64,000 nt of DNA. Source: Shewanella carassii. GTDB taxonomy: Bacteria; Pseudomonadota; Gammaproteobacteria; Enterobacterales; Shewanellaceae. Positions within the stretch are counted from its first letter, which is position 1, and every line of letters starts with the position of its first letter. The notes under the pieces are model-generated. The model ran no database searches, was not told the DNA's origin, and saw only the letters and a program-made list of their open reading frames with translations. Below are positions 9,314-18,919 of the stretch, piece by piece. The stretch is from NCBI RefSeq assembly GCF_002777975.1, contig NZ_NGVS01000033.1, forward strand, positions 310,001-374,000, given 5' to 3'. The position numbers were made by a program, and so were the translations under genes.

Positions 9314-9370
9314 ATGAATAGAACACTAGATGTTTCGCCAATCACCTTAAGGGGTTTGTGCAATGGGTAA
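9314..9370 (+). CDS. Candidate 18-codon leader peptide coupled to pstA
   Basis: An ATG at 9314 has a strong GGGAGAGAA ribosome site and opens an 18-codon frame ([18 protein letters not shown]). Its stop TAA at 9368-9370 overlaps the first codons of pstA (ATG at 9363). This arrangement could couple pstA translation to ribosomes leaving the leader. It might also be a chance frame in the 62-bp pstC-pstA gap. No homologue is known to me. Confidence 0.35.
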   Translation: MNRTLDVSPITLRGLCNG

Positions 9371-11018
9371 GTGGTTTAAATCAGGCTCTCCCTGGATCTG
9401 GATGACAGGGGGCGCCGTTAGCCTGAGTTTGATTGCGGTGTTGGGGCTATTGTTACTCATCGCCTGGCGTGGCCTGAGCTATTTCTGGCCCGCGGATATC
9501 TATCAGTGGGAGATGCAGGATGACAAAGGCCAGCGCTACACCCTGATAGGTGAACTGTACGACAGAGAAGAAGTGCCGACCGAGCGGTTGAAATCCGCCG
9601 GTTATCACTTCAACTCAGAGCCGGGTGAGTTTGTGACCCGTTATCTGGTCAAGACGGGTAACCGTGAGTTTGTTGGCCTGGATTTCCGCTGGATTTTGGA
9701 GACAGATATTGTGTCGCGCTCCACCCCGGAAGGCTTGGCCATGATAGAGCGTACCAAGAACGGTAACTTCTACGGCTACCCTGTGGCGGTGATTGAGAAG
9801 GGCCAGCGGCTGGAGCTCGGCGGCGATGTGCAGAATTCACTCGAGGAGCATATCGAGCGCGCAGTGGACCTGGCCGATCAGGCGATGACACTGCAGAAGC
9901 AGGACATAGGCGCGGTTAACTATGAGCTCGAACGTCTGCGCCTCAAAGAACGTGGCTATGAGCTTGACGATGCCCTGACGCCTGAGCGTAAAGCCGAGCT
10001 TGAGTCCAAGCGTCAACAACTGGATCAGCATTACCAAGGGTTGGAAAAGCAGCTGTTCTCTCTGCGTGAGCAAGCCGGGCGCGACTCTGTGATAGTACGC
10101 GACATGCGCGGCGAAGAAGTGACCCTCAGTCTGGATTCGGTGCTGGATGTCAGCTATGTCAACCGCATGGGCTTTATCGACAAGGTAGGCCACTGGTTTG
10201 TTGGACTGGGACGCTTTATCAGTGACGATCCCCGCGAAGCCAACACAGAGGGCGGGGTGTTCCCGGCGATTTTCGGCACAGTATTCATGGTGTTGCTGAT
10301 GGCCGTAATAGTGACACCATTCGGTGTGGTGGCCGCCATCTATCTGCACGAATACGCCAAGAAAGGGCCGATCACCAAGATGATACGTATCGCGGTAATC
10401 AACCTCGCCGGTGTGCCTTCGATTGTGTACGGGGTGTTTGGTCTGGGCTTCTTTGTCTATATGCTGGGGGGCTCGCTGGATCAGCTGTTCTATCCAGAGG
10501 CGTTGCCATCGCCGACCTTCGGCTCTCCCGGGGTTATCTGGTCGGCACTGACTTTGGCGATTCTGACCCTGCCTGTGGTGATTGTTTCCACCGAGGAAGG
10601 CTTGTCACGTATTCCAAGCTCAGTGCGTCAGGGCAGCCTGGCTCTGGGGGCCACCAAGGCCGAAACCTTGTGGCGGATTATTATCCCTATGGCCAGTCCG
10701 GCGATTATGACAGGGCTTATTCTGGCTGTTGCCCGCGCCGCCGGTGAAGTGGCACCACTGATGCTGGTGGGGGTGGTCAAGTTGGCGCCTACCTTGCCTG
10801 TGGATATGAATTTCCCCTTCGTGCATCTTGAGCGTAAGTTTATGCACCTCGGGTTCCATATTTATGATGTTGGTTTCCAGAGCCCCAACGTAGAAGCTGC
10901 CAGGCCTTTGGTCTATGCCACCTCGTTCCTGCTGGTATCTGTGATCGTGGCACTCAACCTGACGGCTATCAGCGTGCGCAACCATCTGCGTGAAAAGTAC
11001 CGCTCGCTTGAACACTAA
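9363..11018 (+). CDS. pstA: Phosphate ABC transporter permease PstA, long form
   Basis: The 551-residue protein pairs with PstC to form the phosphate channel. A first membrane helix (about 15-38) is followed by a periplasmic insertion with a charged helical stretch (about 150-240). The MetI-type permease domain starts near 300 and includes the ATPase-contact loop [19 protein letters not shown] near 420. The start is supported by AAGGGG at 9350-9355. Like PstC, it is about 250 residues longer than the E. coli protein because of the periplasmic part. Confidence 0.93.
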   Translation: MGKWFKSGSPWIWMTGGAVSLSLIAVLGLLLLIAWRGLSYFWPADIYQWEMQDDKGQRYTLIGELYDREEVPTERLKSAGYHFNSEPGEFVTRYLVKTGNREFVGLDFRWILETDIVSRSTPEGLAMIERTKNGNFYGYPVAVIEKGQRLELGGDVQNSLEEHIERAVDLADQAMTLQKQDIGAVNYELERLRLKERGYELDDALTPERKAELESKRQQLDQHYQGLEKQLFSLREQAGRDSVIVRDMRGEEVTLSLDSVLDVSYVNRMGFIDKVGHWFVGLGRFISDDPREANTEGGVFPAIFGTVFMVLLMAVIVTPFGVVAAIYLHEYAKKGPITKMIRIAVINLAGVPSIVYGVFGLGFFVYMLGGSLDQLFYPEALPSPTFGSPGVIWSALTLAILTLPVVIVSTEEGLSRIPSSVRQGSLALGATKAETLWRIIIPMASPAIMTGLILAVARAAGEVAPLMLVGVVKLAPTLPVDMNFPFVHLERKFMHLGFHIYDVGFQSPNVEAARPLVYATSFLLVSVIVALNLTAISVRNHLREKYRSLEH

Positions 11019-11050
11019 TTGACGATTATCCTGAAGTGATAGGACAGAAT

Positions 11051-11869
11051 ATGATTTCGATAGACTCATCGGTAATGAATACTGAGACGCTGGATCTGGC
11101 GAACCTGCCTGCCGAAGAGACGGCGCTGGAGATCCGTAACCTGGATTTGCGCTATGGTGACAAGCAGGCGCTGTTTGATGTTTCCATGAAGATCCCTAAG
11201 AAGAAGGTCACCGCCTTCATCGGCCCCAGTGGTTGCGGTAAGTCCACCTTGCTGCGCTGTATCAACCGGATGAACGATCTGGTGGATAACTGCCATATCG
11301 ACGGGGAAATCTTGCTCCATGGTCAAAACATCTACGACAAGAAAGTGGATGTCGCGGCGCTGAGACGCAATGTGGGCATGGTGTTCCAGCGCCCCAATCC
11401 TTTCCCCAAGTCCATTTATGAAAATGTCGTCTATGGCCTGCGCCTGCAGGGCGTGAGTAACCGCCGTGAGCTGGATGAAGCCTGTGAGCGTTCACTGCGC
11501 GGCGCCGCCATCTGGGACGAGGTGAAAGACAGGCTGCATGACAACGCCTTCGGGTTGTCCGGTGGTCAGCAGCAGCGTCTGGTGATTGCCCGGGCGATAG
11601 CCATCGAGCCGGAAGTCTTGCTGCTTGATGAGCCGACTTCGGCGCTGGATCCTATTTCGACCCTGACTATCGAAGAGCTGATCACCGAGCTCAAGTCCAA
11701 GTACACTGTGGTGATAGTGACGCACAACATGCAGCAGGCGGCCAGGGTGTCGGATCAGACTGCCTTTATGTATATGGGCGAGCTGATTGAGTACTCGGAT
11801 ACCAACACTATCTTTACTACGCCAAAACAGAGTAAGACCGAAGATTATATTACCGGCCGCTACGGTTGA
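11051..11869 (+). CDS. pstB: Phosphate ABC transporter ATPase PstB
   Basis: This 272-residue ATPase energises PstC/PstA. Walker [10 protein letters not shown] is at about residues 58-66, the signature LSGGQQQRL near 172 and Walker [14 protein letters not shown] near 193. The ATG at 11051 is preferred over the in-frame GTG at 11036 because AGGA lies 6 bases before it. It lies 32 bp after pstA and 30 bp before phoU. Confidence 0.95.
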   Translation: MISIDSSVMNTETLDLANLPAEETALEIRNLDLRYGDKQALFDVSMKIPKKKVTAFIGPSGCGKSTLLRCINRMNDLVDNCHIDGEILLHGQNIYDKKVDVAALRRNVGMVFQRPNPFPKSIYENVVYGLRLQGVSNRRELDEACERSLRGAAIWDEVKDRLHDNAFGLSGGQQQRLVIARAIAIEPEVLLLDEPTSALDPISTLTIEELITELKSKYTVVIVTHNMQQAARVSDQTAFMYMGELIEYSDTNTIFTTPKQSKTEDYITGRYG

Positions 11870-11899
11870 TAAACGCTGCGTCCGAGCAAGGGGAAGCAA

Positions 11900-12604
11900 A
11901 TGGAAAACAAGAACCTGAATAAACATATATCAGGCCAGTTCAATGCAGAACTGGAAGATATCCGCAACCGGGTGCTGGCCATGGGCGGCATGGTGGAGCG
12001 CCAGTTGGAACAGGCGCTGGATGCCCTGGGCAGCCTGGATACTGAGTTGGCGCAGAAGGTGATCGAGGGCGATCACAAGGTCAACGGCATGGAGGTGATG
12101 ATAGATGAAGAGTGTACTCGCATCATTGCCAAGCGTCAGCCGGCGGCCAGCGACTTGCGTCTGGTGATAGCCATCTCCAAGACGATTGCCGATCTTGAGC
12201 GCATCGGTGATGCCTGCGTGCGTATCGCCAAGGCGGCGCTGGAAAAGCGCAGCAATAATCAGCAGCCGCTGCTGGTCAGCATCGAGTCCATGGGACGCCA
12301 TGCCACCCGCATGTTGCACTCGACCCTGGATGCGCTGGCGCGGATGGACGCCGACTCGGCGCTGGAGCTGCATAAGGAAGATGCCAAGCTGGACAAGGAA
12401 TATGAAGGCATTATTCGCCAGTTGATGACTTACATGATGGAAGATCCCCGCTCTATCCCAGGTGTGCTGGATGTGCTCTGGGCTGCCCGCGCGGTTGAGC
12501 GGGTAGGGGACCGCTGCAAAAACATCTGTGAGTACGTGATTTACTACGTCAAGGGTAAAGACGTACGCCATGTCTCCTACGAGGAGATGGAAAAAGAGCT
12601 GTAA
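11900..12604 (+). CDS. phoU: Phosphate regulator PhoU
   Basis: The 234-residue all-helical protein has two PhoU repeats. The first includes [25 protein letters not shown] near residue 19 and the second [19 protein letters not shown] near 133. PhoU links the Pst transporter to the PhoR-PhoB two-component system and keeps the regulon off when phosphate is plentiful. It is the last gene of the operon and is followed by an intrinsic terminator. No phoB or phoR is in the window. Confidence 0.95.
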   Translation: MENKNLNKHISGQFNAELEDIRNRVLAMGGMVERQLEQALDALGSLDTELAQKVIEGDHKVNGMEVMIDEECTRIIAKRQPAASDLRLVIAISKTIADLERIGDACVRIAKAALEKRSNNQQPLLVSIESMGRHATRMLHSTLDALARMDADSALELHKEDAKLDKEYEGIIRQLMTYMMEDPRSIPGVLDVLWAARAVERVGDRCKNICEYVIYYVKGKDVRHVSYEEMEKEL

Positions 12605-12630
12605 GCTCTTATCCGCGAGCCTTAGAGAAA

Positions 12631-12656
12631 GCCGCTTGTAGTCAAGCGGCTTTTTT
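12631..12656 (+). terminator. Intrinsic terminator of pstCAB-phoU
   Basis: GCCGCTTG and CAAGCGGC form a perfect 8-bp stem around TAGT and are followed directly by six T residues. It starts 27 bp after the phoU stop. Confidence 0.85.
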
Positions 12657-12699
12657 GTGCCTGTGCAGGCTGGTACAGCTCGGTTAGCTGCACCGCCCA

Positions 12700-12795
12700 G
12701 TCAACGGAGTACTTAGTCAACGGAGCTTTTGGTCTACGGGGGACTTGGTCAACAGAGCACTTAGTCAACAGAGGACTTAGTCAAAGCCCAGCCTA
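12700..12795. repeat. 16-bp tandem repeat array, about five to six copies
   Basis: Units of 16 bp resembling GTCAACGGAGTACTTA start at 12700, 12716, 12732, 12748 and 12764. A degenerate unit follows at 12780. A still weaker in-register match at 12796-12811 lies inside the 3' end of the VOC gene. The period is not a multiple of three, and the array lies outside genes except for its right edge. It looks like a small minisatellite. Confidence 0.8.
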
Positions 12796-13176
12796 GTCCA
12801 CGCGGTATTCTGCCAGCTCGATCAGGTTGCCGTCAGGATCGCGAATATAGACTGAGTCTATCGGGCCGGTGGCGCCGGTACGGGCGACGGGGCCCTCTTC
12901 GATGTCGATACCCACGGCACTGAGATGCGCCATAACATCCTCGAGTGAACCACAGGTGATAAAGCACAAGTCCGCCGAACCACTTTGGGCTTTGGCGGCA
13001 TTGGGGTAATATTCGCGGCCAAGCTGGTGCAGGTTGATTTTCTGATCGCCAAATTGCAGCGCCGTTCTGTTATCGGCAAAGGTTTGGCGTTTCATGCCCA
13101 GTTTTTGGTAGAAGGCAACACTCTGCTCTATGTCGCGGACGGTCAACACCAGGTGGTCCAGTCGGGTTACGCGCAT
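12793..13176 (-). CDS. VOC-superfamily (glyoxalase-like) protein
   Basis: The 127-residue protein is a two-module vicinal-oxygen-chelate fold: RLDHLVLTVRDIEQSVAFYQKLGM at residues 4-27, and VYIRDPDGNLIELAEY at the C-terminal end. Metal-ligand candidates are His7 and the glutamate in LIELAEY. The family includes glyoxalase I, dioxygenases and fosfomycin-resistance enzymes, and the substrate here is unknown. It is monocistronic, and a tandem repeat array begins at its stop codon. Confidence 0.85.
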   Translation of the reverse strand: MRVTRLDHLVLTVRDIEQSVAFYQKLGMKRQTFADNRTALQFGDQKINLHQLGREYYPNAAKAQSGSADLCFITCGSLEDVMAHLSAVGIDIEEGPVARTGATGPIDSVYIRDPDGNLIELAEYRVD

Positions 13177-13365
13177 GCTGTTATTCTCCTTGTCGCCCCC
13201 GGGAGACTCTGCGGTCTCCCGGGATAATGCACAACATTTTGCTATCGATTTGCGTCTCTGTCAGGATACAGAGTTGAGCGCCTGTTGGGGAAGGGGCAGC
13301 CGAGAAACCTTCCTTTGAGCCTCTGTCCTGCGCCTTATACAGTCTTCAATATCAAGAGGAATTCA

Positions 13366-13965
13366 ATGAAACAAACCCTGATCCGCGGCTTGCTTAATCT
13401 GCTGCCCATGGCACTTAGTCTCTGGTTGTTCTGGTCCCTGTTTGAATCTCTCGACAGCTTGGGCAAGTTACTCTTCTCTCTGCTGGGCATGGACACTATG
13501 TTCACCGGAGCTGGTTTTATATTGGTCACAGCCTTGGTATTTGTGGCCGGTTTACTGTTTTCCGTCAGTCCCATCGTTTGGCTCTGGAGCTGGATTGAAC
13601 GGCAGTTGATGCGTTTCCCTCTGTTCAAGTCTGTCTATGGCAGTATCCGCGATATTGCTTCTTTGATGAACCGAGATGGCAGTAAGCCCAAGTCACAGCA
13701 AACGGTATTGGTGCGTCAGGCCAACGGCGGTTTTGTGGTCGGCTTTATCATGACAGACAAGCCGCCTCAGCCGCTGCTCGATGCCTTGCCCGAAGGGGAC
13801 TGGGTGCCCGTGCTGTTTCAACTCTCCTATCAGATGGCCGGAGTCACCAGCCTGGTCAGACGGGAGGATTTGATCATGGTGGATTGGTCATTCGAGGAGG
13901 CGATGCGTTTTAATCTGACCGCAGGGATCTCGCAGACACCCAAGGACAACGAAGTCAGAAAATGA
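13366..13965 (+). CDS. DUF502 family membrane protein
   Basis: The 199-residue protein has two N-terminal membrane helices (about 10-30 and 45-70) followed by a soluble domain containing FPLFKSVYGSIRDIASLM and VLVRQANGGFVVGFIM, the pattern of DUF502. The ATG at 13366 is chosen because AAGAGGA lies 6 bases upstream; the longer open frame has no ribosome site. Function is unknown. The gene is followed by a hairpin. Confidence 0.8.
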   Translation: MKQTLIRGLLNLLPMALSLWLFWSLFESLDSLGKLLFSLLGMDTMFTGAGFILVTALVFVAGLLFSVSPIVWLWSWIERQLMRFPLFKSVYGSIRDIASLMNRDGSKPKSQQTVLVRQANGGFVVGFIMTDKPPQPLLDALPEGDWVPVLFQLSYQMAGVTSLVRREDLIMVDWSFEEAMRFNLTAGISQTPKDNEVRK

Positions 13966-13978
13966 TGCTTTTTTAAGC

Positions 13979-14004
13979 GGGAGTCGTCATGGACTCCCCA
14001 TTTT
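13979..14004 (+). terminator. Probable terminator after the DUF502 gene
   Basis: GGGAGTC at 13979-13985 pairs with GACTCCC at 13992-13998 and is followed by CATTTTGT. The stem is strong but the T-run is short. An extended -10-like TGTGTATAAT about 10 bp further on may be a promoter for the next gene. Confidence 0.55.
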
Positions 14005-14311
14005 GTCCGTTTTTGTGTATAATCAGCGCCGATTGTTGCCAAAAGTAGCAGTTTGTGTCTGAGTCGATTGCCATTCACTATGCCACGGTAATCTTGTCTG
14101 TCCCGCCAAATATTCAATCCCGGCAGGGCCTTATCTCTTCTATTTTCATCAAGCCGAGAGCTTGTCCGCGGAAGGGTGTCACACGCTGCACATAAATATC
14201 CTATAAGCTTTTGGTGTGGCTTTGGATAAACGTTGTCCCCGGCCGAGTTCAGTGGTCTTGATGAGCTTGCCGTAGGTTGCGTCGTTTTATCCGTTAAAAG
14301 GAGCGCAAAAT

Positions 14312-16297
14312 TTGATTAAGTCGAGTATTAATCCTCCGGTGTTTTTTTCGTCAGTAATCTGTATCGCCTTCATGGTGTTGGTGTGTGCCGTCTGGCCGAA
14401 TGAGGCGCAGGAGCTATTTAAGTCAGCTCAGTCCTGGCTGGAGCTGAAGGCCGGCTGGCTCTACATCATGGGCGTGGCCATTTTTCTGGTATTTATCATC
14501 TTTGTGATGGTGAGTCGCTTCGGTGATATCAAGCTTGGGCCGGATCATGCCGAGCCGGATTACAGCTACAAGAGCTGGATTGCCATGCTGTTCTCCGCCG
14601 GTATGGGCATAGGCTTGATGTTCTTTGGGGTCGGTGAGCCTGTGATGCACTATCTGGCGCCGCCGGATGCGGATCCCCAGACAGTTGAAGCCGCCAAAGA
14701 GGCGATGAAGATCACCTTCTTCCACTGGGGGATTCACGCCTGGGCCATCTATGCGGTAGTCGCCCTGAGTCTGGCCTATTTCAGCTATCGGCATAAGTTG
14801 CCGCTGTTGCCACGAAGTGCCCTCTATCCTCTGATTGGTGAACGTATTTATGGCCCCATAGGTCACTGCGTCGACACCTTTGCGGTGTTGGGTACCATGT
14901 TTGGTGTGGCTACCTCATTGGGTTTCGGGGTATTGCAGGTTAACTCGGGACTCAACTATCTGTTGGGTGATTCTTTCCCTATTAGCAGCACTGTGCAGGT
15001 GGCACTGATCATAGGTATTACTCTTATCGCCACCGGCTCTGTGTTTTCCGGCCTGGATAAAGGGGTGAAGCGTTTAAGTGAGCTTAACCTCGGGCTGGCT
15101 TTTGTGCTGATGATGATAGTGTTGCTGTTTGGGCCAACAGTCGCTCTGCTGCAGTCTTTCGTGCAAAACACCGGCAGCTATTTGAGTGAGCTGGTGAGCA
15201 AGACCTTTAACCTCTACGCCTACGAGCAGAAGAATGACTGGCTCGGTGGCTGGACTCTGCTCTATTGGGGCTGGTGGATCTCCTGGTCACCTTTTGTCGG
15301 TACCTTTATCGCCCGGGTCTCCCGTGGCCGCACCATTCGAGAGTTTCTGGTAGGGATTTTGTTTGTTCCCAGTGGGTTCACCTTCCTGTGGATGACAGTT
15401 TTCGGTAACTCGGCAATTGATGCCATCATGAATCACGGCGCCGAATATCTGGCTACTGCAGTTTCCACCGATGTGTCGGTCGCCCTGTTTACTTTCTTCG
15501 AGCACTTGCCGCTTTCCAGTTTGCTATCAGTCATCGCCGTGTGTCTGGTGGTAACCTTCTTTGTGACTTCGTCGGACTCAGGCTCTTTGGTGATCGATAA
15601 CCTGACCTCAGGCGGCGATGCCGATGCGCCTGTATGGCAGCGGATCTTCTGGGCCCTGATGCAAGGTGTGGTTGCCTCTGTGCTGCTGCTCGCCGGTGGC
15701 TTGCAGGCGCTGCAAACGGCAGCGATTGCCAGTGCCATGCCGTTCTTGTTGGTGATGCTGCTTATCTGCTTTGGCCTGTTCAAGGCGCTGCAGGATGATT
15801 GGCTCAAAATCAACAGCGTGCAGCTACATACCACCAGCGTGCAGTACGCCAGAACCAGCGTGTCTTGGGAAGACAGGATAGATGTGCTGGTGTCGCATCC
15901 CTCCTATGAACAGGCGCGGCACTTTGTCGACAACGTGGCAACGCCGGCGCTGTCCAAGGTTTCTCAGGGCTTCTTGTCCCGCGGTATCAATGCCGATCTC
16001 CAATACGATGAAGACAGGGTGAGGTTGGTTATCGAAAATGAAGAGGGGCAGACTTTTGTCTATGGTTTGCGGATCCGCGCCTTTACGCTGCCTGTGACCC
16101 ATCAGACTCAGGAAGAAGGTGAGGATGAATCACAAAATAACTACTTCCGGGTTGAAGTCTTTCTCGAACACGGTGGACAGTATTATGATGTGATGGGTTA
16201 TACGGAAGAGCAGATCCAGGCAGATGTGGTGACTCAATATGAGAAACACCTGCACTATCTGCATCTGTCCAGCGCAGAATATGTAGAGGGCCCTTAA
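14312..16297 (+). CDS. BCCT-family betaine/choline transporter
   Basis: The 661-residue inner-membrane carrier belongs to the betaine-choline-carnitine family. SAGMGIGLMFFGVGEPVMHY near residues 98-117 is the family signature, and GWWISWSPFVGTFIARVSRGR near 320 is the conserved helix 8 region. About 12 helices are followed by a cytoplasmic C-terminal domain of about 150 residues, as in E. coli BetT. The start is TTG, supported by AAAAGGAG 8 bases upstream. Uptake of an osmoprotectant is expected. No betA or betB genes are adjacent, so the substrate is open. Confidence 0.9.
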   Translation: MIKSSINPPVFFSSVICIAFMVLVCAVWPNEAQELFKSAQSWLELKAGWLYIMGVAIFLVFIIFVMVSRFGDIKLGPDHAEPDYSYKSWIAMLFSAGMGIGLMFFGVGEPVMHYLAPPDADPQTVEAAKEAMKITFFHWGIHAWAIYAVVALSLAYFSYRHKLPLLPRSALYPLIGERIYGPIGHCVDTFAVLGTMFGVATSLGFGVLQVNSGLNYLLGDSFPISSTVQVALIIGITLIATGSVFSGLDKGVKRLSELNLGLAFVLMMIVLLFGPTVALLQSFVQNTGSYLSELVSKTFNLYAYEQKNDWLGGWTLLYWGWWISWSPFVGTFIARVSRGRTIREFLVGILFVPSGFTFLWMTVFGNSAIDAIMNHGAEYLATAVSTDVSVALFTFFEHLPLSSLLSVIAVCLVVTFFVTSSDSGSLVIDNLTSGGDADAPVWQRIFWALMQGVVASVLLLAGGLQALQTAAIASAMPFLLVMLLICFGLFKALQDDWLKINSVQLHTTSVQYARTSVSWEDRIDVLVSHPSYEQARHFVDNVATPALSKVSQGFLSRGINADLQYDEDRVRLVIENEEGQTFVYGLRIRAFTLPVTHQTQEEGEDESQNNYFRVEVFLEHGGQYYDVMGYTEEQIQADVVTQYEKHLHYLHLSSAEYVEGP

Positions 16298-16321
16298 GGG
16301 CCCGTTCACCGGAAAAGAAAG

Positions 16322-16681
16322 ATGGCAGAACAGAGTAAATTGGATCGGGTGCTGGCACAGGCCCGTGAGTATCAGGCGAGTCGTGAAAAGGGTTATCGGG
16401 AGCAGGCTCTCAAACTTTATCCCTGGGTCTGTGGTCGCTGTGCCAGGGAGTTTACCCACAAGAACCTACGCGAGCTGACTGTGCATCACAGAGATCACAA
16501 TCACGACAACAACCCCTCAGATGGCTCCAACTGGGAGCTGTTGTGTCTCTACTGTCATGACAACGAGCATTCGAGGTTTGAAGAGCTGGTGCAGTACGGC
16601 GACACCAGTGAGGCCAAACAGGCGCCGGCCACCTTCAATCCTTTTGCCGATCTCAAGGCGAGAATGGCGGCCAAAGATTGA
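16322..16681 (+). CDS. yajD: YajD-like HNH nuclease family protein
   Basis: The 119-residue protein closely matches my memory of E. coli YajD along its length: YPWVCGRCAREF (residues 38-49), LRELTVHHRDHNHDNNPSDG (about 54-73), NWELLCLYCHDNEHS (about 75-89) and the tail FNPFADLKARM. The CXXC…CXXC pairs and HH…H form an HNH fold with a structural zinc. The physiological substrate is not established. The start is 24 bp after the BCCT stop, so the two may be co-transcribed. Confidence 0.88.
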   Translation: MAEQSKLDRVLAQAREYQASREKGYREQALKLYPWVCGRCAREFTHKNLRELTVHHRDHNHDNNPSDGSNWELLCLYCHDNEHSRFEELVQYGDTSEAKQAPATFNPFADLKARMAAKD

Positions 16682-16728
16682 CGACCTCTTTCTCGGGGAA
16701 CTTCAAAAGACCTCAATAACTGAGACCG

Positions 16729-16758
16729 AAAAAACCGTCCATCAAAGGGCGGTTTTTT
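16729..16758. terminator. Bidirectional-looking intrinsic terminator after yajD
   Basis: AAAAAACCGTCC and GGGCGGTTTTTT form a stem with one G·T pair around ATCAAA. It has an A-run on one side and six T residues on the other. Confidence 0.8.
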
Positions 16759-17042
16759 AATCTCAAAGGCGTTGATAAAAGCGATTCTAACCTTGGCTTA
16801 TCTGTGCTTTTAATACTGACAAAAATTACCATTGACTAATGTAAACCCTTGTTGCAGCTGGGTTTGCTCCGTTTTCCATCACTGATAATAAATGTTTTGC
16901 TGAAAAATTGGTCAATGGAATTTGAGCTGAGTGGAAGAATTGCGACAAAGTGTGTTTTGCCCCAGAGTTTGCGTTGGATTGTGCGGCGCGCAGTTTTATA
17001 CTCGTCTGACAATTATTTCAAATCAAGATGGAAGCAAGCAAA

Positions 17043-18569
17043 ATGACATTAGGGTCTCCTAAGGTAAGCAAGACGCATTCATTTATGACTGTGTCACTTA
17101 TCGAGTTATGGGAACGTTTCGGTTATTACGGTATGCAGGCGCTTATCGTGTACTTCATGGTACAGCGTCTTGGGTTTGAGGACAGTCGCGCCAACCTGGT
17201 ATGGAGTGCCTGTGCCGCATTGATTTATGTGTCGCCGGCGATTGGTGGCTGGGTCGGGGATAAAATACTCGGTACCAAGCGCACCATGCTGCTCGGTGCC
17301 GGTATTCTGTCATTGGGTTATGCCTTGATGACAGTACCAACTGAAAACACCTGGTTCCTGTTTTCGGCTCTGGGGGTAATCGTTGTTGGTAACGGTTTGT
17401 TCAAACCCAACGCCGGTAACCTAGTGCGCAAAATCTATGAAGGGGACGACTCCAAGATAGATAGCGCCTTTACTATTTACTACATGGCGGTGAACGTAGG
17501 TTCCACCTTCTCCATGTTGTTGACTCCCTGGATTAAAGATTACGTCAATGCCAACTATGGCAACGAGTTCGGTTGGCACGCGGCCTTTGCCGTCTGCTGT
17601 GTGGGCCTGTTGGTAGGCCTGGGTAACTACGCCATAATGCACAAAACCCTGGCCAACTATGGCTCGGAGCCGGATACCCGTCCGGTGGAAATGAATAAAC
17701 TGTTTACGGTGCTCGGTCTGGCGGCGCTTTCTGTAGTAGCTTCGGCCTTTATCCTTGAATATGAAGATGTGGCCCGCGCCTTTGTTTACACCGCAGGTGT
17801 TGCTGTACTCGGTATCTTTATCTATTTGATTAAAAACAGTGATGTTAGTGAGCGGGCCGGTTTGATTGCCGCCGCGGTGCTCACTATCCAAACCGTTTTC
17901 TTCTTTATTTTCTACCAACAGATGTCTACCTCGCTGGCGCTGTTTGCCCTGCGTAACGTTGACTGGAACTTCCAGGCGTTCGGTGTCGATCTGTGGACCT
18001 GGTCACCAGCGCAGTTCCAGGCCTTGAACCCTATCTGGATCATGTTGCTCAGTCCTGTGCTGGCCTGGGTTTATGCCTCTGCCGGACGTAACAACAAGGA
18101 TATTTCCATCGCCGCCAAGTTCGCACTGGGCTTTGCTGTAGTGGCACTGGGTTTCTTCATCTACAGCTTCGCCGGCATGTTCGCCGTTGATGGCAAGACC
18201 TCTTCCTGGGTGATGATCTGGGGTTACGGCGCTTACTCACTCGGTGAGCTGCTGGTCAGTGGTTTGGGCTTGGCGATGATAGCCCGTTACGTACCTGAGC
18301 GCATGGGTGGCTTTATGATGGGGGCTTACTTTGTCGCCTCGGGCATCTCTCAGTATCTGGGTGGTGTGGTGGCCAACTTCGCCAGTGTGCCGAAGAACAT
18401 CACAGATCCGCTTGAGACTCTGCCTATCTACACCGGCTTGTTCAACAAGTTGGGTATAGCGGCGCTGGTTTGTACCTTTATCGCACTGGCGGTATTGCCG
18501 CTGATGCGTCGTTTGACTGAAACTCACCATTCCCATAACGGAAATGGCTCTGCCGACTCAGCGCAGTAA
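17043..18569 (+). CDS. POT-family proton-coupled di/tripeptide transporter
   Basis: The 508-residue inner-membrane protein carries the POT signature ELWERFGYYGMQALIVYFMVQ near residues 21-41. The ExxER proton-coupling motif (ELWERF) is visible, and NAGNLVRKIYEGDD and YYMAVNVGSTFSMLLTPW follow. About 14 helices are expected, as in DtpA/DtpB. The ATG at 17043 is preferred to the one at 17028 because GGAAG lies 7 bases upstream of it. It is monocistronic and followed by a terminator. Confidence 0.9.
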   Translation: MTLGSPKVSKTHSFMTVSLIELWERFGYYGMQALIVYFMVQRLGFEDSRANLVWSACAALIYVSPAIGGWVGDKILGTKRTMLLGAGILSLGYALMTVPTENTWFLFSALGVIVVGNGLFKPNAGNLVRKIYEGDDSKIDSAFTIYYMAVNVGSTFSMLLTPWIKDYVNANYGNEFGWHAAFAVCCVGLLVGLGNYAIMHKTLANYGSEPDTRPVEMNKLFTVLGLAALSVVASAFILEYEDVARAFVYTAGVAVLGIFIYLIKNSDVSERAGLIAAAVLTIQTVFFFIFYQQMSTSLALFALRNVDWNFQAFGVDLWTWSPAQFQALNPIWIMLLSPVLAWVYASAGRNNKDISIAAKFALGFAVVALGFFIYSFAGMFAVDGKTSSWVMIWGYGAYSLGELLVSGLGLAMIARYVPERMGGFMMGAYFVASGISQYLGGVVANFASVPKNITDPLETLPIYTGLFNKLGIAALVCTFIALAVLPLMRRLTETHHSHNGNGSADSAQ

Positions 18570-18591
18570 TGACTGAGTGACCCATAAACCC

Positions 18592-18618
18592 AAAAAAGAC
18601 CGCAATCGCGGTCTTTTT
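18592..18618 (+). terminator. Intrinsic terminator after the POT gene
   Basis: GACCGC and GCGGTC flank AATC, with six A residues before the stem and five T residues after it. It may act on both strands between two convergent genes. Confidence 0.8.
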
Positions 18619-18658
18619 CTTTATTAAAGGCTGGGTTGCCTTAAACGCTTAAGCTATA

Positions 18659-18919
18659 TCACTCTTTTTTGCTTGCATTGCTCTTGTCGCTATGCCCAAG
18701 CCTGGCCTCTGCCTCAAGGTATTTGGCTCTACTGATAATGCCGCTGTTTTCCATGCCCGAAAAGGTGTGTTTTCGCTCCGGGAGTTGGGCAATAATGGCG
18801 CGTTTCTCTTCATCCGGGCAACGGCTCCAATTGACGATTTCATCTATATGGCGCAGGCAACCCATACAAAAGTCGTCTTCATTGAGGCCGCAGCGCGCCA
18901 CGCAGGGAGATTGGAGCAT
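18659..18919 (-). CDS. DUF1289 family small cysteine protein
   Basis: The 86-residue protein opens with SPCVARCGLNEDDFCMGCLRH (residues 4-24) followed by IDEIVNWSRCPDEEKRAI, the cysteine-rich motif of DUF1289. Such proteins are small, probably bind a metal or Fe-S centre, and have no established role. The C-terminal 30 residues, rich in alanine and lysine, are beyond the core. Confidence 0.8.
   Translation of the reverse strand: MLQSPCVARCGLNEDDFCMGCLRHIDEIVNWSRCPDEEKRAIIAQLPERKHTFSGMENSGIISRAKYLEAEARLGHSDKSNASKKE

Noticed and set aside
12700..12795. CRISPR array
   Set aside because: The units are contiguous 16-bp repeats with no unique spacers and no cas genes, so this is a minisatellite.
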